Shown here: positions 47,634-56,765 of the stretch, one piece after another
Layout of the letters: every line of letters begins with the position of its first letter
Position numbering within the stretch: position 1 is the first letter of the stretch
DNA from: Nocardioides ginsengisegetis
GTDB taxonomy: Bacteria; Actinomycetota; Actinomycetes; Propionibacteriales; Nocardioidaceae
Direction of reading: 5' to 3'
Assembly (NCBI RefSeq): GCF_014138045.1
Contig: NZ_JACGXA010000003.1
Coordinates: forward strand, 357,466 to 421,465
DNA: 64,000 nucleotides
Notes under the pieces: model-generated
Told to the model about the DNA's origin: nothing
What the model saw: the letters and a program-made list of their open reading frames with translations, nothing else
Databases searched by the model: none
Made by a program: the position numbers and the translations under genes

Positions 47634-47670
47634 GGAGCTCCCCGGTCGTGCGCCGTCGGCTGACGCGTGA

Positions 47671-48975
<1,305 letters not shown>

Positions 48976-48994
48976 CGTCCGACGTGGGCCTCAT

Positions 48995-49079
48995 GTGCGC
49001 ACGATCATCATTTCTCGACGCCCGGTGATGATCCTGCGCACTCCCGTGGTCGGGATCGCCGGTTAACCGGTGATTCCGA
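48995..49079. repeat. Compound palindromic element between purA and purD
   Basis: The first hairpin, 48995-49041: GTGCGCA-C-GATCATCA with TGATGATC-C-TGCGCAC around a 15-nt loop. The second, 49059-49070: CCGGTTAACCGG, a perfect 12-bp palindrome. The segment from GCACTCCCGT to GGTGATTCCG is shared with the element inside hutF (1298-1370). It may also terminate purA transcription. Confidence 0.7.
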
Positions 49080-49179
49080 CCCCCACCCGCCGCACAGCAG
49101 TCGAAGCCGGCACCTGCCTGACGTCCGCGGCTGGCCGCCGGGGACGGACCGGGCCGGTGACGCACTAACGTTGACGCCC

Positions 49180-50415
49180 GTGAAGACCCTCGTGATCGGC
49201 ACCGGAGGCCGCGAGCACGCCCTCGCCCGCGCCCTCGCCCAGGACCCGTCGGTGAGCGAGGTGCACGCGGCCCCCGGCAACCCCGGCATGGCCGCGGTCG
49301 CCACGCTCCACCAGGTCGACCCGATGGACGGCGTCGCCGTGGCCGACCTTGCCGAGCGGCTCGGCGTCGACCTCGTCGTGGTCGGCCCGGAGGCGCCGCT
49401 GGTCGCGGGTGTGGCCGACGCGGTGACCGCCCGGGGCATCAACGTCTTCGGCCCGAGCGCCGCGGCCGCGCAGCTCGAGGGGTCCAAGGCCTTCGCCAAG
49501 GACGTCATGGAGGCGGCCGGCGTCCCGACCGCCCGGGCGTTCGTGTGCACCACGCCCGAGGAGGTCGCGGCCGCGCTGGACGAGTTCGGGCCGCCGTACG
49601 TCGTCAAGGACGACGGCCTGGCCGCCGGCAAGGGCGTCGTCGTCACCGAGGACCGCGACGCCGCGGTCGAGCACGCGGCCGGCTGCGAGCGCGTGGTCAT
49701 CGAGGAGTACCTCGACGGCCCCGAGGTCTCCTTGTTCGCCATCACCGACGGTACGACCGTCCACCCGCTCCAGCCCGCCCAGGACTTCAAGCGCATCCAC
49801 GACGGCGACCAGGGCCCCAACACCGGCGGCATGGGTGCCTACACGCCGCTCCCGTGGGCGCCCCCCGGCCTCGTCGCGGAGGTCCTCGAGACCGTCCTCC
49901 AGCCGACCGTCGACGAGATGGCCCGCCGTGGCACCCCCTTCGCCGGACTCCTCTACGCCGGTCTCGCGCTCACCTCGCGCGGCACCCGCGTCGTGGAGTT
50001 CAACGCCCGCTTCGGCGACCCGGAGACGCAGCCGCTGATGGCGCTGCTCGACTCCCCGCTGTCCGACCTGCTCGTCGGTGCCGCCACCGGCACCCTCGCC
50101 GACGTGCCGGCACCGCGCTGGAAGGACGGCGCCGCGGTCGCGGTCGTCGTGGCCAGCAAGGGCTATCCCGAGAGCTCGTCGTCCGGCGACCTGATCACCG
50201 GGCTGGACGCGGTCGAGGCCGTCGAGGACGTCCACGTGATCCACGCGGGCACGGCGATGTCCGGCGACGACCTCGTGACCGCCGGCGGCCGGGTGCTGGC
50301 CGTCGTGGCCACCGGGGCCGACGTGGCGGCCGCCCGGGCCGCGGCGTACGCCGGCGTGACCCACGTAGAATTCGAGGGAGCCCAGCACCGCTCCGACATC
50401 GCGGCAGGAATCTGA
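49180..50415 (+). CDS. purD: Phosphoribosylamine-glycine ligase
   Basis: GAR synthetase, an ATP-grasp enzyme of 411 residues in early IMP synthesis. Motifs: VIGTGGREHALA at the N-terminus, FGPSAAAAQLEGSKAFAKD, the ATP-grasp core YVVKDDGLAAGKGVVV, the signature EFNARFGDPETQ and the flexible GGMGAYTP. GTG 49180 is preferred over TTG 49171 because MKTLVIG is the usual N-terminus and TAACGT lies 8 nt upstream (leaderless pattern). 2 bp before purB. Confidence 0.96.
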   Translation: MKTLVIGTGGREHALARALAQDPSVSEVHAAPGNPGMAAVATLHQVDPMDGVAVADLAERLGVDLVVVGPEAPLVAGVADAVTARGINVFGPSAAAAQLEGSKAFAKDVMEAAGVPTARAFVCTTPEEVAAALDEFGPPYVVKDDGLAAGKGVVVTEDRDAAVEHAAGCERVVIEEYLDGPEVSLFAITDGTTVHPLQPAQDFKRIHDGDQGPNTGGMGAYTPLPWAPPGLVAEVLETVLQPTVDEMARRGTPFAGLLYAGLALTSRGTRVVEFNARFGDPETQPLMALLDSPLSDLLVGAATGTLADVPAPRWKDGAAVAVVVASKGYPESSSSGDLITGLDAVEAVEDVHVIHAGTAMSGDDLVTAGGRVLAVVATGADVAAARAAAYAGVTHVEFEGAQHRSDIAAGI

Positions 50416-50416
50416 C

Positions 50417-51835
50417 TTGAGCGTCCCCAACGTCCTCGCCACCCGCTACGCGGCGGCCGACCTCGCCCACATCTGGTCGCCCGAGCACAAGATCGTGCTC
50501 GAGCGCCGGCTCTGGATCGCGGTCCTCAGGGCCCAGCGCGACCTCGGCATCGAGGTGCCCGACGGCGTCGTCGAGGCCTACGAGGACGTCGTCGACAAGG
50601 TCGACCTCGAGTCGATCGCGGCCCGCGAGCGGATCACCCGCCACGACGTGAAGGCGCGGATCGAGGAGTTCTGCGCGCTCGCCGGGCACGAGCACATCCA
50701 CAAGGGCATGACCTCGCGCGACCTCACCGAGAACGTCGAGCAGCTCCAGGTCAAGCAGTCCCTCGAGCTGCTCCGCGACCGCGCCGTCGCCACGCTCGCG
50801 CGGCTGGCCCGCCTCGCCGCCGAGCACGAGACCACCGTGATGGCCGGCCGGTCCCACAACGTCGCGGCCCAGGCCACGACCCTCGGCAAGCGCTTCGCGA
50901 CGGTCGCCGACGAGATGATGATCTCCGTCGAGCGGGTCGAGGACCTCCTCGCTCGCTACCCGCTGCGCGGCATCAAGGGCCCGATGGGCACCGCCCAGGA
51001 CATGCTCGACCTGCTCGACGGCGACGCCGCCAAGCTGGCCGACCTCGAGGCCCGGGTCGCGGCCCACCTCGGCTTCGACCGGGTGCTGACCAGCGTCGGC
51101 CAGGTCTACCCGCGCTCGCTCGACTTCGACGTCCTGTCGGCCCTGGTCCAGCTCGTGGCCGGGCCGTCCAACCTCGCGACCACGATCCGGCTGATGGCCG
51201 GCAACGAGATCGTCACCGAGGGCTTCAAGGAGGGCCAGGTCGGCTCCTCGGCGATGCCGCACAAGATGAACACCCGCTCCTGCGAGCGCGTCAACGGCCT
51301 GGCGGTCATCACCCGCGGCTACCTCTCCATGGTCGGCGAGCTCGCCGGCGACCAGTGGAACGAGGGCGACGTCTCCTGCTCCGTCGTACGCCGGGTGGCG
51401 CTGCCCGACGCGTTCTTCGCCGCCGACGGGCTCTTCCAGACCTTCCTCACCGTGCTCGACGAGTTCGGCGCGTTCCCGGCCGTCATCCAGCGCGAGCTCG
51501 ACCGCTACCTGCCGTTCCTGGCCACCACCAAGGTGCTGATGGCGGCGGTCCGCAACGGCGTCGGTCGCGAGACCGCCCACGAGGCGATCAAGGAGGCCGC
51601 CGTCGGCACCGCCCTCGCGATGCGTCAGGGCCAGGCCGGCAACGACGTGTTCGCCAAGCTCGCCGCGGACGACCGGCTCGGCCTCACTGCGGCCCAGCTC
51701 GAGTCGCTGGTCGCCGAGCCGATCACCTTCACCGGGGCGGCGGTCCAGCAGGTCGAGACCGTCGTACGCCGGGTGGCCGAGCTCGCAGCCCGGCACCCGG
51801 AGGCGGCGGCCTACGCGCCGGGCGCCATCCTCTGA
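50417..51835 (+). CDS. purB: Adenylosuccinate lyase
   Basis: Fumarase/aspartase-superfamily enzyme of 472 residues, releasing fumarate from both SAICAR and adenylosuccinate. Signature GSSAMPHKMNTRSCE, plus HKGMTSRDLTENV and the catalytic-His block GRSHNVAAQATTLGKR. A rare TTG start at 50417, one base after the purD stop, implies translational coupling. Same length as I recall for M. tuberculosis PurB. Confidence 0.96.
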   Translation: MSVPNVLATRYAAADLAHIWSPEHKIVLERRLWIAVLRAQRDLGIEVPDGVVEAYEDVVDKVDLESIAARERITRHDVKARIEEFCALAGHEHIHKGMTSRDLTENVEQLQVKQSLELLRDRAVATLARLARLAAEHETTVMAGRSHNVAAQATTLGKRFATVADEMMISVERVEDLLARYPLRGIKGPMGTAQDMLDLLDGDAAKLADLEARVAAHLGFDRVLTSVGQVYPRSLDFDVLSALVQLVAGPSNLATTIRLMAGNEIVTEGFKEGQVGSSAMPHKMNTRSCERVNGLAVITRGYLSMVGELAGDQWNEGDVSCSVVRRVALPDAFFAADGLFQTFLTVLDEFGAFPAVIQRELDRYLPFLATTKVLMAAVRNGVGRETAHEAIKEAAVGTALAMRQGQAGNDVFAKLAADDRLGLTAAQLESLVAEPITFTGAAVQQVETVVRRVAELAARHPEAAAYAPGAIL

Positions 51836-51905
51836 GACCCCCGCCCAGGGGTGGTTCACCAGATCTGAGCATGTGGCCCGGGTGCGTATCCGCCTACCGT
51901 GACGC

Positions 51906-54161
51906 ATGCCCAGGCCCCGTTCCGCGTCGCTCGTCGTCGCGGTCCTCGCGACGCTCGCGGTGCTGGCGGTCCCCCTCGCCCTGAGCCAGGGGGCCGCGAC
52001 GGCCGCGCGCGGAGCGGTGGTCCACACGGCAGACTCGGCAGGAGCGCCCGACCCGGAGGCGAGCGGAGACCCACGGGTCGCCCCGGTCGCCAGACCCCTC
52101 GCCGGGGACGGCGTCCTGCCGAGCCGTGCATCGATCAGGAAGTGGCCGGGCCGCACGATCCCCTACTGGGTCAAGCTGCCCGACAAGTTCATGTGGTCCT
52201 TCAGGGCCGCGATCCGCGCCTGGAACGACACCGGCCTGGACATGACCTTCAAGCAGGTCCCGAAGTCGAAGGCCAAGCTCCGGATCTTCGTCGGCGACAC
52301 CGGCGGCTCGGACGGGCTGGCCACCGTCGGCTACCAGGGCTCCAACTGGGTGCACCTGAGCTCGGGGCTCCTCAACGCCATCCCGAGCGCGAGCGAGGCC
52401 TACGTCCGCGTCGTGGCGGCGCACATCATCACCCACGAGCTCGGCCACAACCTCGGTCTCGAGCACACCGACGGCTGCCACCTGATGACGCCGATCCTCT
52501 ACCTGCCGGACTGCCCGATGATGGCCGACCGGATCGGCTACTACGCCTGTCGCGTCGTCGACGCGCAGGCCCTGGACCGCACCGTCAACCTGTACGGCGG
52601 GACGCGGCGGCTGGCAGCCAAGGCATGCCCGCTCGACCCGGCCCCCCAGGCCCTCCCCGGGGTCGACTTCGCCGGCGGGCTCGCGGCGGACAAGCCGATC
52701 GCGATCACCTGGACCCCGCCGTCCAACCCGCCACCCGGCGGCAAGGTCGACGTCCTCATCGCGCCCGGCGCCACGTGCAACTTCCCGATCGTCAAGGACT
52801 ACTGGGGCGAGGCGACGTACTCCGACAACGTCCGGATCCTGCGCGTCGACCCGACTGCCGGCGTCTGGCACCAGACCTTCACCTACGTCGACACCAACTG
52901 CTACGGCGTCCAGCCGGTCAACCAGTCCGGCGCCGGGCCGAGCCCGGTCACCAAGGCCCTGACCAGCTGGGTCCAGGCCCCGGCACCGCCGACCGTGGAG
53001 GTGGTCCGCCGCGCCCTGGGCTCGCCGGGCGACTACTTCGCCGGCGTCACCTGGCCGCGCGACAAGGTCAACCTCGCGGTCCTGAGCCGCCCCGCCGGCC
53101 AGTGCGCCACGACCTGGCCGGACGGCGAGCCCTTCGCCAAGCACCTCGTCTACGCCCCGGCGGGCGACCCGGTCCAGATCCACACCGACGTCACCGACCC
53201 GTGCCTGTCCTTCTTCACCGTGCGCCAGGACGGCGGCCGGGCGAGCAAGACAGCCGCGACCTGGCAGGTGGGGGAGGAACCCGCGCCGGCGCCGCCCGTC
53301 GTGTCCTCGGTGCGGCACGTGGTGGGCTCCGACCGCTACTCCTTCACCGCCACCTGGGACTACAACGTCGCCCGGCTCGCCGTGCTCGTCCAGCCCGAGG
53401 GCAGCTGCGCGACCACCTGGCCGGCCGGTGAGGACCCGCTCGCCCACGAGCCCATCGGGGGCGAGGTCGACGCCCCGGGGCTGGTCCGCCCCTGCCTGTC
53501 GTTCTTCACGTTCAACGCGACGGGCGGCGCCAGCGCCGCCGTGGTCCGGCAGGTCACCGCGGCGCCCGCGCCCGGTGCCCCCACGATCACGTCGGTGACC
53601 CGTGCGCCCGGCGGGCCGTTCCGGATCCACGCGAACTTCGACGCCACGCGCTTCTCGCTGGTCTCCCAGGTCGACAGCGGCTGCATCACCACCTGGAGCG
53701 ACCTCGACCCCTCGGCCTACGTCCTCCAGCCGGCCTGGGACGACCCCACGGTCTTCGAGATGTACGCCGACCCGTCGGCGCACCCCGACTGCCTCTCGTT
53801 CTTCCTCGTCAACGACGACGGCGTGGTCGGGCCGGGCACGACCTGGCCGGTGCCCGCCGCGCCGGCGCCGCCCACACTGTCGGTCACCGGGCTCACCATC
53901 GACTCCGGCTATGTCCAGGGCGTGACCAACCTGGACCTCGACCTGTTCGCGATCGCGGTCATCGAGGGCGCCCAGGGCAGCTGCGTCAGCTCGTTCCCGG
54001 CCGGGGAGGACCCCGCCACCTACCAGGCCTCCTACTACGCGACCGGCACGGGCACCCAGGTCAGGATCGACATGTCCGTCACGCACGCGCACCCCTGCCT
54101 GGCGTTCTTCGCCTACAACGCGGACGGCGTGGTCGGAGCGGTCACCAAGAAGCAGCTGTAG
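51906..54161 (+). CDS. Secreted metzincin-like metalloprotease with repeated Cys-paired modules
   Basis: A 751-residue exported protein. A Sec signal fills residues 1-35. The catalytic domain (about 80-235) has the zinc motif HELGHNLGLEH (177-187) with a candidate Met-turn in LMTPILY or CPMMADR, as in matrixins. After it come five beta modules, each with two cysteines: 291/332, 400/433, 501/530, 593/629 and 693/731. The last four share (C)xxTWPxGE and PCLSFF(T/L). Substrate unknown. TACCGT lies 5 nt before ATG 51906. No prodomain cysteine switch is obvious. Confidence 0.85.
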   Translation: MPRPRSASLVVAVLATLAVLAVPLALSQGAATAARGAVVHTADSAGAPDPEASGDPRVAPVARPLAGDGVLPSRASIRKWPGRTIPYWVKLPDKFMWSFRAAIRAWNDTGLDMTFKQVPKSKAKLRIFVGDTGGSDGLATVGYQGSNWVHLSSGLLNAIPSASEAYVRVVAAHIITHELGHNLGLEHTDGCHLMTPILYLPDCPMMADRIGYYACRVVDAQALDRTVNLYGGTRRLAAKACPLDPAPQALPGVDFAGGLAADKPIAITWTPPSNPPPGGKVDVLIAPGATCNFPIVKDYWGEATYSDNVRILRVDPTAGVWHQTFTYVDTNCYGVQPVNQSGAGPSPVTKALTSWVQAPAPPTVEVVRRALGSPGDYFAGVTWPRDKVNLAVLSRPAGQCATTWPDGEPFAKHLVYAPAGDPVQIHTDVTDPCLSFFTVRQDGGRASKTAATWQVGEEPAPAPPVVSSVRHVVGSDRYSFTATWDYNVARLAVLVQPEGSCATTWPAGEDPLAHEPIGGEVDAPGLVRPCLSFFTFNATGGASAAVVRQVTAAPAPGAPTITSVTRAPGGPFRIHANFDATRFSLVSQVDSGCITTWSDLDPSAYVLQPAWDDPTVFEMYADPSAHPDCLSFFLVNDDGVVGPGTTWPVPAAPAPPTLSVTGLTIDSGYVQGVTNLDLDLFAIAVIEGAQGSCVSSFPAGEDPATYQASYYATGTGTQVRIDMSVTHAHPCLAFFAYNADGVVGAVTKKQL

Positions 54162-54195
54162 CCGGCGGCCCACCCGCGAGCGGCATCATGGGGCC

Positions 54196-54480
54196 ATGAC
54201 CGGGACCCCGACCATCGCCGTCGACGTCGTGGTGAGCGGCCGCGTGCAGGGGGTCTCGTTCCGGGCGTACGCCGAGGCCGAGGCCCGGCGGCTCCGGGTC
54301 ACCGGCTGGATCCGCAACGAGCCCGACGGGTCGGTCGCCGGGCACTTCGAGGGTCCGCAGCCGGACGTCGAGGCCCTTGTCGCGTGGTGCCACCAGGGAT
54401 CGCCGTACGCCACGGTCCGGCGGGTCGCCAGCAGCCCGGCGCCGGTCGCAGGGCACGCCCGGTTCGAGGTCCGCTACTGA
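54196..54480 (+). CDS. Acylphosphatase
   Basis: A 94-residue enzyme hydrolysing carboxyl-phosphate bonds of acyl phosphates. The signature VSGRVQGVSFRAYAEAEARR contains the phosphate-cradling loop and catalytic Arg, and the Asn is in GWIRNEPDGSV. The usual VGFR is VSFR here, a mild variant. CATCAT is 6 nt before the ATG (leaderless pattern). Short gap (34 bp) after the protease gene. Confidence 0.94.
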   Translation: MTGTPTIAVDVVVSGRVQGVSFRAYAEAEARRLRVTGWIRNEPDGSVAGHFEGPQPDVEALVAWCHQGSPYATVRRVASSPAPVAGHARFEVRY

Positions 54481-54538
54481 GCATGTGACCAAGCGCGCGT
54501 CGCCGGTCGTTTGGGGCCACCCGCGGCCGCCGACGACC

Positions 54539-55105
54539 ATGGACCGCATGAACACCCCCGTCACGGTCTCCATCACCCGCCACGTCGACCCCGACCGCGA
54601 GGCGGAGATGGTCAGCTGGATGCAGGCGGGCCAGGGGCTCGCCGGGAGCTTCGCGGGCTTCCTCGGCGCCGGCTGGGTGCGGCCCGAGCAGGACTCCGAG
54701 ACATGGCACGTGCTCTACCGCTTCGCCGACGCCGACTCGCTGGCCACCTGGGAGTCCTCCCACCAGCGGCAGTGGTGGCGCGACGCGGGCGCCGGGCTCG
54801 GCGTCGTCGACTCCCGCGTGGAGCGACGTACGGGCATCGAGGGGTGGTTCGACGACCCGGCCAACCGCGACGTCCGCGACCTCTCCGTCAAGCCGTCGGC
54901 CCCGCCGCGCTGGAAGCAGGCCAGCGTCATCTTCCTGGTGTTCTACCCGCTCAGCGTGCTGGTCAACTGGCTGCTCGGCCCGCACGTCGCGCCGCTCGTG
55001 CTGCCGCTGCGAGTGCTCGTCACGGTGGCGCTGATGACCCCCGTGATGACCTACGTCGCCCTCCCGTGGATCACGCGGCGGATGGCGTGGTGGCTCAACC
55101 GCTGA
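54539..55105 (+). CDS. Antibiotic-biosynthesis-monooxygenase-like (ABM) protein with membrane anchor
   Basis: A 188-residue protein: residues about 6-100 form a ferredoxin-like ABM domain (VSITRHVDPDREAEMVSWMQ, then WHVLYRFADADSLATWESS), and the C-terminal third has two or three hydrophobic helices (SVIFLVFYPLSVLVNWLL, LRVLVTVALMTPVMTYVALPW). Such membrane-tethered ABM proteins are common and uncharacterised. ATG 54539 or 54548 are both possible; neither has a clear ribosome site. Confidence 0.78.
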   Translation: MDRMNTPVTVSITRHVDPDREAEMVSWMQAGQGLAGSFAGFLGAGWVRPEQDSETWHVLYRFADADSLATWESSHQRQWWRDAGAGLGVVDSRVERRTGIEGWFDDPANRDVRDLSVKPSAPPRWKQASVIFLVFYPLSVLVNWLLGPHVAPLVLPLRVLVTVALMTPVMTYVALPWITRRMAWWLNR

Positions 55106-55115
55106 TCCTGCGGGG

Positions 55116-55325
55116 TCAGACCCGGGCGTGCCCGTCGTGGTTGGCCAGCTTGGCCGCCACGGTGCGAAGGTCGTCCCGCCACACGTCCTCGGGGCCCGCG
55201 GGGAGGATGTCGTACCACTCCACGGCGTAGGAGCCGATGACCTGCTCGCCGAGCCCCTCGGGCCGGGCGATGAACCACAGGTGCAGATGGTTCCGTCGAT
55301 TGCACCCACCCCAGCTCGCCCGCAA
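55116..55325 (-). pseudogene. 5'-truncated HIT-like protein gene at the prophage junction
   Basis: The 69-codon frame reads NHLHLWFIARPEGLGEQVIG then SYAVEWYDILPAGPEDVWRDD and an apparently normal C-terminus. This looks like only the C-terminal part of a HIT-type or HIT-like hydrolase (HLHLW resembles a histidine-triad remnant), lacking about two thirds of the protein. The break coincides with the first phage-type sequence at about 55330, so prophage integration probably cut the gene. The only in-frame start is TTG at 55325. Confidence 0.6.
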
Positions 55326-55334
55326 ATGACCACA

Positions 55335-55361
55335 GCCCCCGCCGCAGACAGCGACGGGGGC
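55335..55361. terminator. Terminator at the prophage edge
   Basis: GCCCCCGCCGC pairs with GCGACGGGGGC (one mismatch) around loop AGACA, just beyond the last phage gene. It would stop phage late transcription from running into the truncated host gene. Confidence 0.7.
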
Positions 55362-55420
55362 TTGGTGTGGGGCGGTACTGAACCGGCGAGACAGGTGTCG
55401 GGCTGCGGGCTACGTTTCGG

Positions 55421-55741
55421 TCAGGGCTCGATATGGCTGTCGGTGGCGTTGATCGCGCGATCGATGGCCATGAGGGAACCGACCGCGCCAGTCCTTCCGT
55501 CGGCGTAGTCGGTCAGGATCGAGCGGACTGCGGCCAGCGCGAGAGTGTCGGACTCGGAAGCGATCTCCTTGCCGCCGGGGGTCGGGTAGTCCACGTCAAG
55601 GTCGACCCACGCCTCGCCCTCGCCGCCGGGCTTGAGACGCTCCCACGTCACTGCCCCATGACGGTGATTGCCGTCGTGGTCGTAGCGAAGCTCGCAGGCC
55701 GACTCGTACATGCGGGCGTGGCAGCCGCGCAGATCACCCAT
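55421..55741 (-). CDS. Hypothetical phage protein, 106 residues
   Basis: No family recognised. The N-terminal part CHARMYESACELRYDHDGNHRHG is rich in Cys and His (two Cys, several His) and may bind a metal; the C-terminal half is helical with an aliphatic DTLALAAVRSIL block. The start overlaps the previous gene's stop by 8 nt. Last gene before the prophage end; in the candidate moron with the two genes upstream. Confidence 0.65.
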   Translation of the reverse strand: MGDLRGCHARMYESACELRYDHDGNHRHGAVTWERLKPGGEGEAWVDLDVDYPTPGGKEIASESDTLALAAVRSILTDYADGRTGAVGSLMAIDRAINATDSHIEP

Positions 55742-56042
55742 CGCCGCCCAGCTCCTTCATCCCTGCCTCGATCCCGTCGCGCCACTCCGCGTTGCGGCGG
55801 CGCCGTTCCGTGTTCACCGTCTTCTGCTCCTGCGTGGGCCAGCCCCGTGCGGTGCCCCACTCGCGGACGGTGCGGGTGGACAGGCCGGTGACCTTCGCGA
55901 CCTCCCGGACCGACCCGCCGGCCTTCAACGCGTCGGCCACGGCGTCCTTGAAGGCGGCGGCCGCGGTGTCGGCCTGGTCGCGGAGAGCGATGAGTCGGGC
56001 GGCGTGGTCGGGTGGGACGACGCCCTTGTGCTGAGGAGTCAC
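55734..56042 (-). CDS. Small helix-turn-helix protein of the prophage
   Basis: A 102-residue protein with a central HTH: GGSVREVAKVTGLSTRTVREWG, a typical sigma-region-4/MerR-like helix-turn-helix, preceded by an Ala-rich helix and followed by an Arg/Glu-rich tail. It overlaps both neighbours by a few bases. It could be a DNA-binding regulator acting on the palindrome at 56284; that is inference. Confidence 0.72.
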   Translation of the reverse strand: MTPQHKGVVPPDHAARLIALRDQADTAAAAFKDAVADALKAGGSVREVAKVTGLSTRTVREWGTARGWPTQEQKTVNTERRRRNAEWRDGIEAGMKELGGDG

Positions 56043-56251
56043 GCGAGGCCGGGGCCGAGGTCGACCACCGACACGATCCGCGTGGGGAACTGCTGGAGTG
56101 GCTCCGACTCCCCGTGCAGCACCATCTCGCCAGCCGACTCGGGGCTGAGCGCCACGAGTCGCACGACCTTCCGGTGCTCGCCCGGCCGCTGGTAGGTCAC
56201 CTCGTACTCGCGCACGGGCTGGCCGTCGATCTCACTCACGGGCTCAAACAT
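56039..56251 (-). CDS. Hypothetical phage protein, 70 residues
   Basis: Small beta-rich protein (VREYEVTYQRPGEHRKVVRLVA, then TRIVSVVDLGPG) with no recognised domain. First gene of the three-gene group at the prophage edge. It begins 33 bp downstream of a perfect 8-bp inverted repeat. Stop overlaps the HTH gene start by 4 nt. Confidence 0.65.
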   Translation of the reverse strand: MFEPVSEIDGQPVREYEVTYQRPGEHRKVVRLVALSPESAGEMVLHGESEPLQQFPTRIVSVVDLGPGLA

Positions 56252-56283
56252 GATCCTGAGCGTACCCGCCCGAGGCTTTCATG

Positions 56284-56302
56284 TGTAGCACTTGGTGCTA
56301 CA
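56284..56302. promoter_or_regulatory. Perfect palindrome TGTAGCAC-TTG-GTGCTACA
   Basis: An 8-bp inverted repeat with a 3-nt spacer lies between the fibre-side genes and the three-gene group. On the minus strand it overlaps an extended -10-like stretch (TGCTACACAT). Operators of phage repressors and of small HTH regulators look like this. It suggests the terminal group is transcribed independently of the late operon. Confidence 0.5.
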
Positions 56303-56325
56303 GAACCGGCGTGAAGAGGCGATTG

Positions 56326-56535
56326 TCAGGGCGTCCAGTCCACGCGATAGTCAGGGTGGTCGGAGTACCTGGCGGCGGCCTCTGCCTCGACCTCCACGTC
56401 GCGTGGCCGCCACTCGCCCCCCCGCCAGTCGTAGACATCCTCGACGGTCCGGTCGGGGTCTTCGGAGAGGCGGGCGGTCAGGAATTCGGTCTGGGTCAGT
56501 TCGTCCGCGCCAGTGTCGGTGTCGGTCTGGGTCAT
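56326..56535 (-). CDS. Hypothetical phage protein, 69 residues
   Basis: Small acidic protein (MTQTDTDTGADELTQTEF, later VEDVYDWRGGEWRPRDVEVE). No domain recognised. ATG at 56535 has a good ribosome site (GGGAGAGGGAAC). Overlaps the upstream gene's stop by 4 nt. Possibly a tail-fibre accessory or structural cofactor; no direct evidence. Confidence 0.6.
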   Translation of the reverse strand: MTQTDTDTGADELTQTEFLTARLSEDPDRTVEDVYDWRGGEWRPRDVEVEAEAAARYSDHPDYRVDWTP

Positions 56536-56765
56536 GTTCCCTCTCCCTGGTTCGTCTCGTTGTCCGCGACTGCGGCGATCTGCTGCGCCACCTTGGAGGC
56601 CCCGAGGTCGGCCCAGGTCGTGGGGTCCAGGGATCGCCACTCGGCGGCGGTTGCGGTCATCGTGGCGACTTCGATCTCGCGCACGTCGTCGCCGTCGATC
56701 ACCACGAAGACGGGCTGGATGGCGACCTTCAGGAGTCGCACGACGGGTCCGGGCTGCTCGCTCAT
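56532..56765 (-). CDS. Hypothetical phage protein, 77 residues
   Basis: A 77-residue protein with a beta-strand start (VVRLLKVAIQPVFVVIDGDD) and a helical C-terminus. Coupled to the gene before it through ATGA at 56762-56765. Position immediately after the fibre-like protein suggests a tail assembly or chaperone role; sequence alone does not show it. Confidence 0.6.
   Translation of the reverse strand: MSEQPGPVVRLLKVAIQPVFVVIDGDDVREIEVATMTATAAEWRSLDPTTWADLGASKVAQQIAAVADNETNQGEGT

Noticed and set aside
49011..49025. Possible start of a short gene between purA and purD
   Set aside because: Frames here are short and the region is dominated by inverted repeats; no ribosome site or conserved protein start was seen.
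55326..55420. tRNA or tmRNA gene as the prophage attachment site
   Set aside because: No cloverleaf or tRNA 3' end was found at the junction; the break falls in a protein-coding fragment instead.
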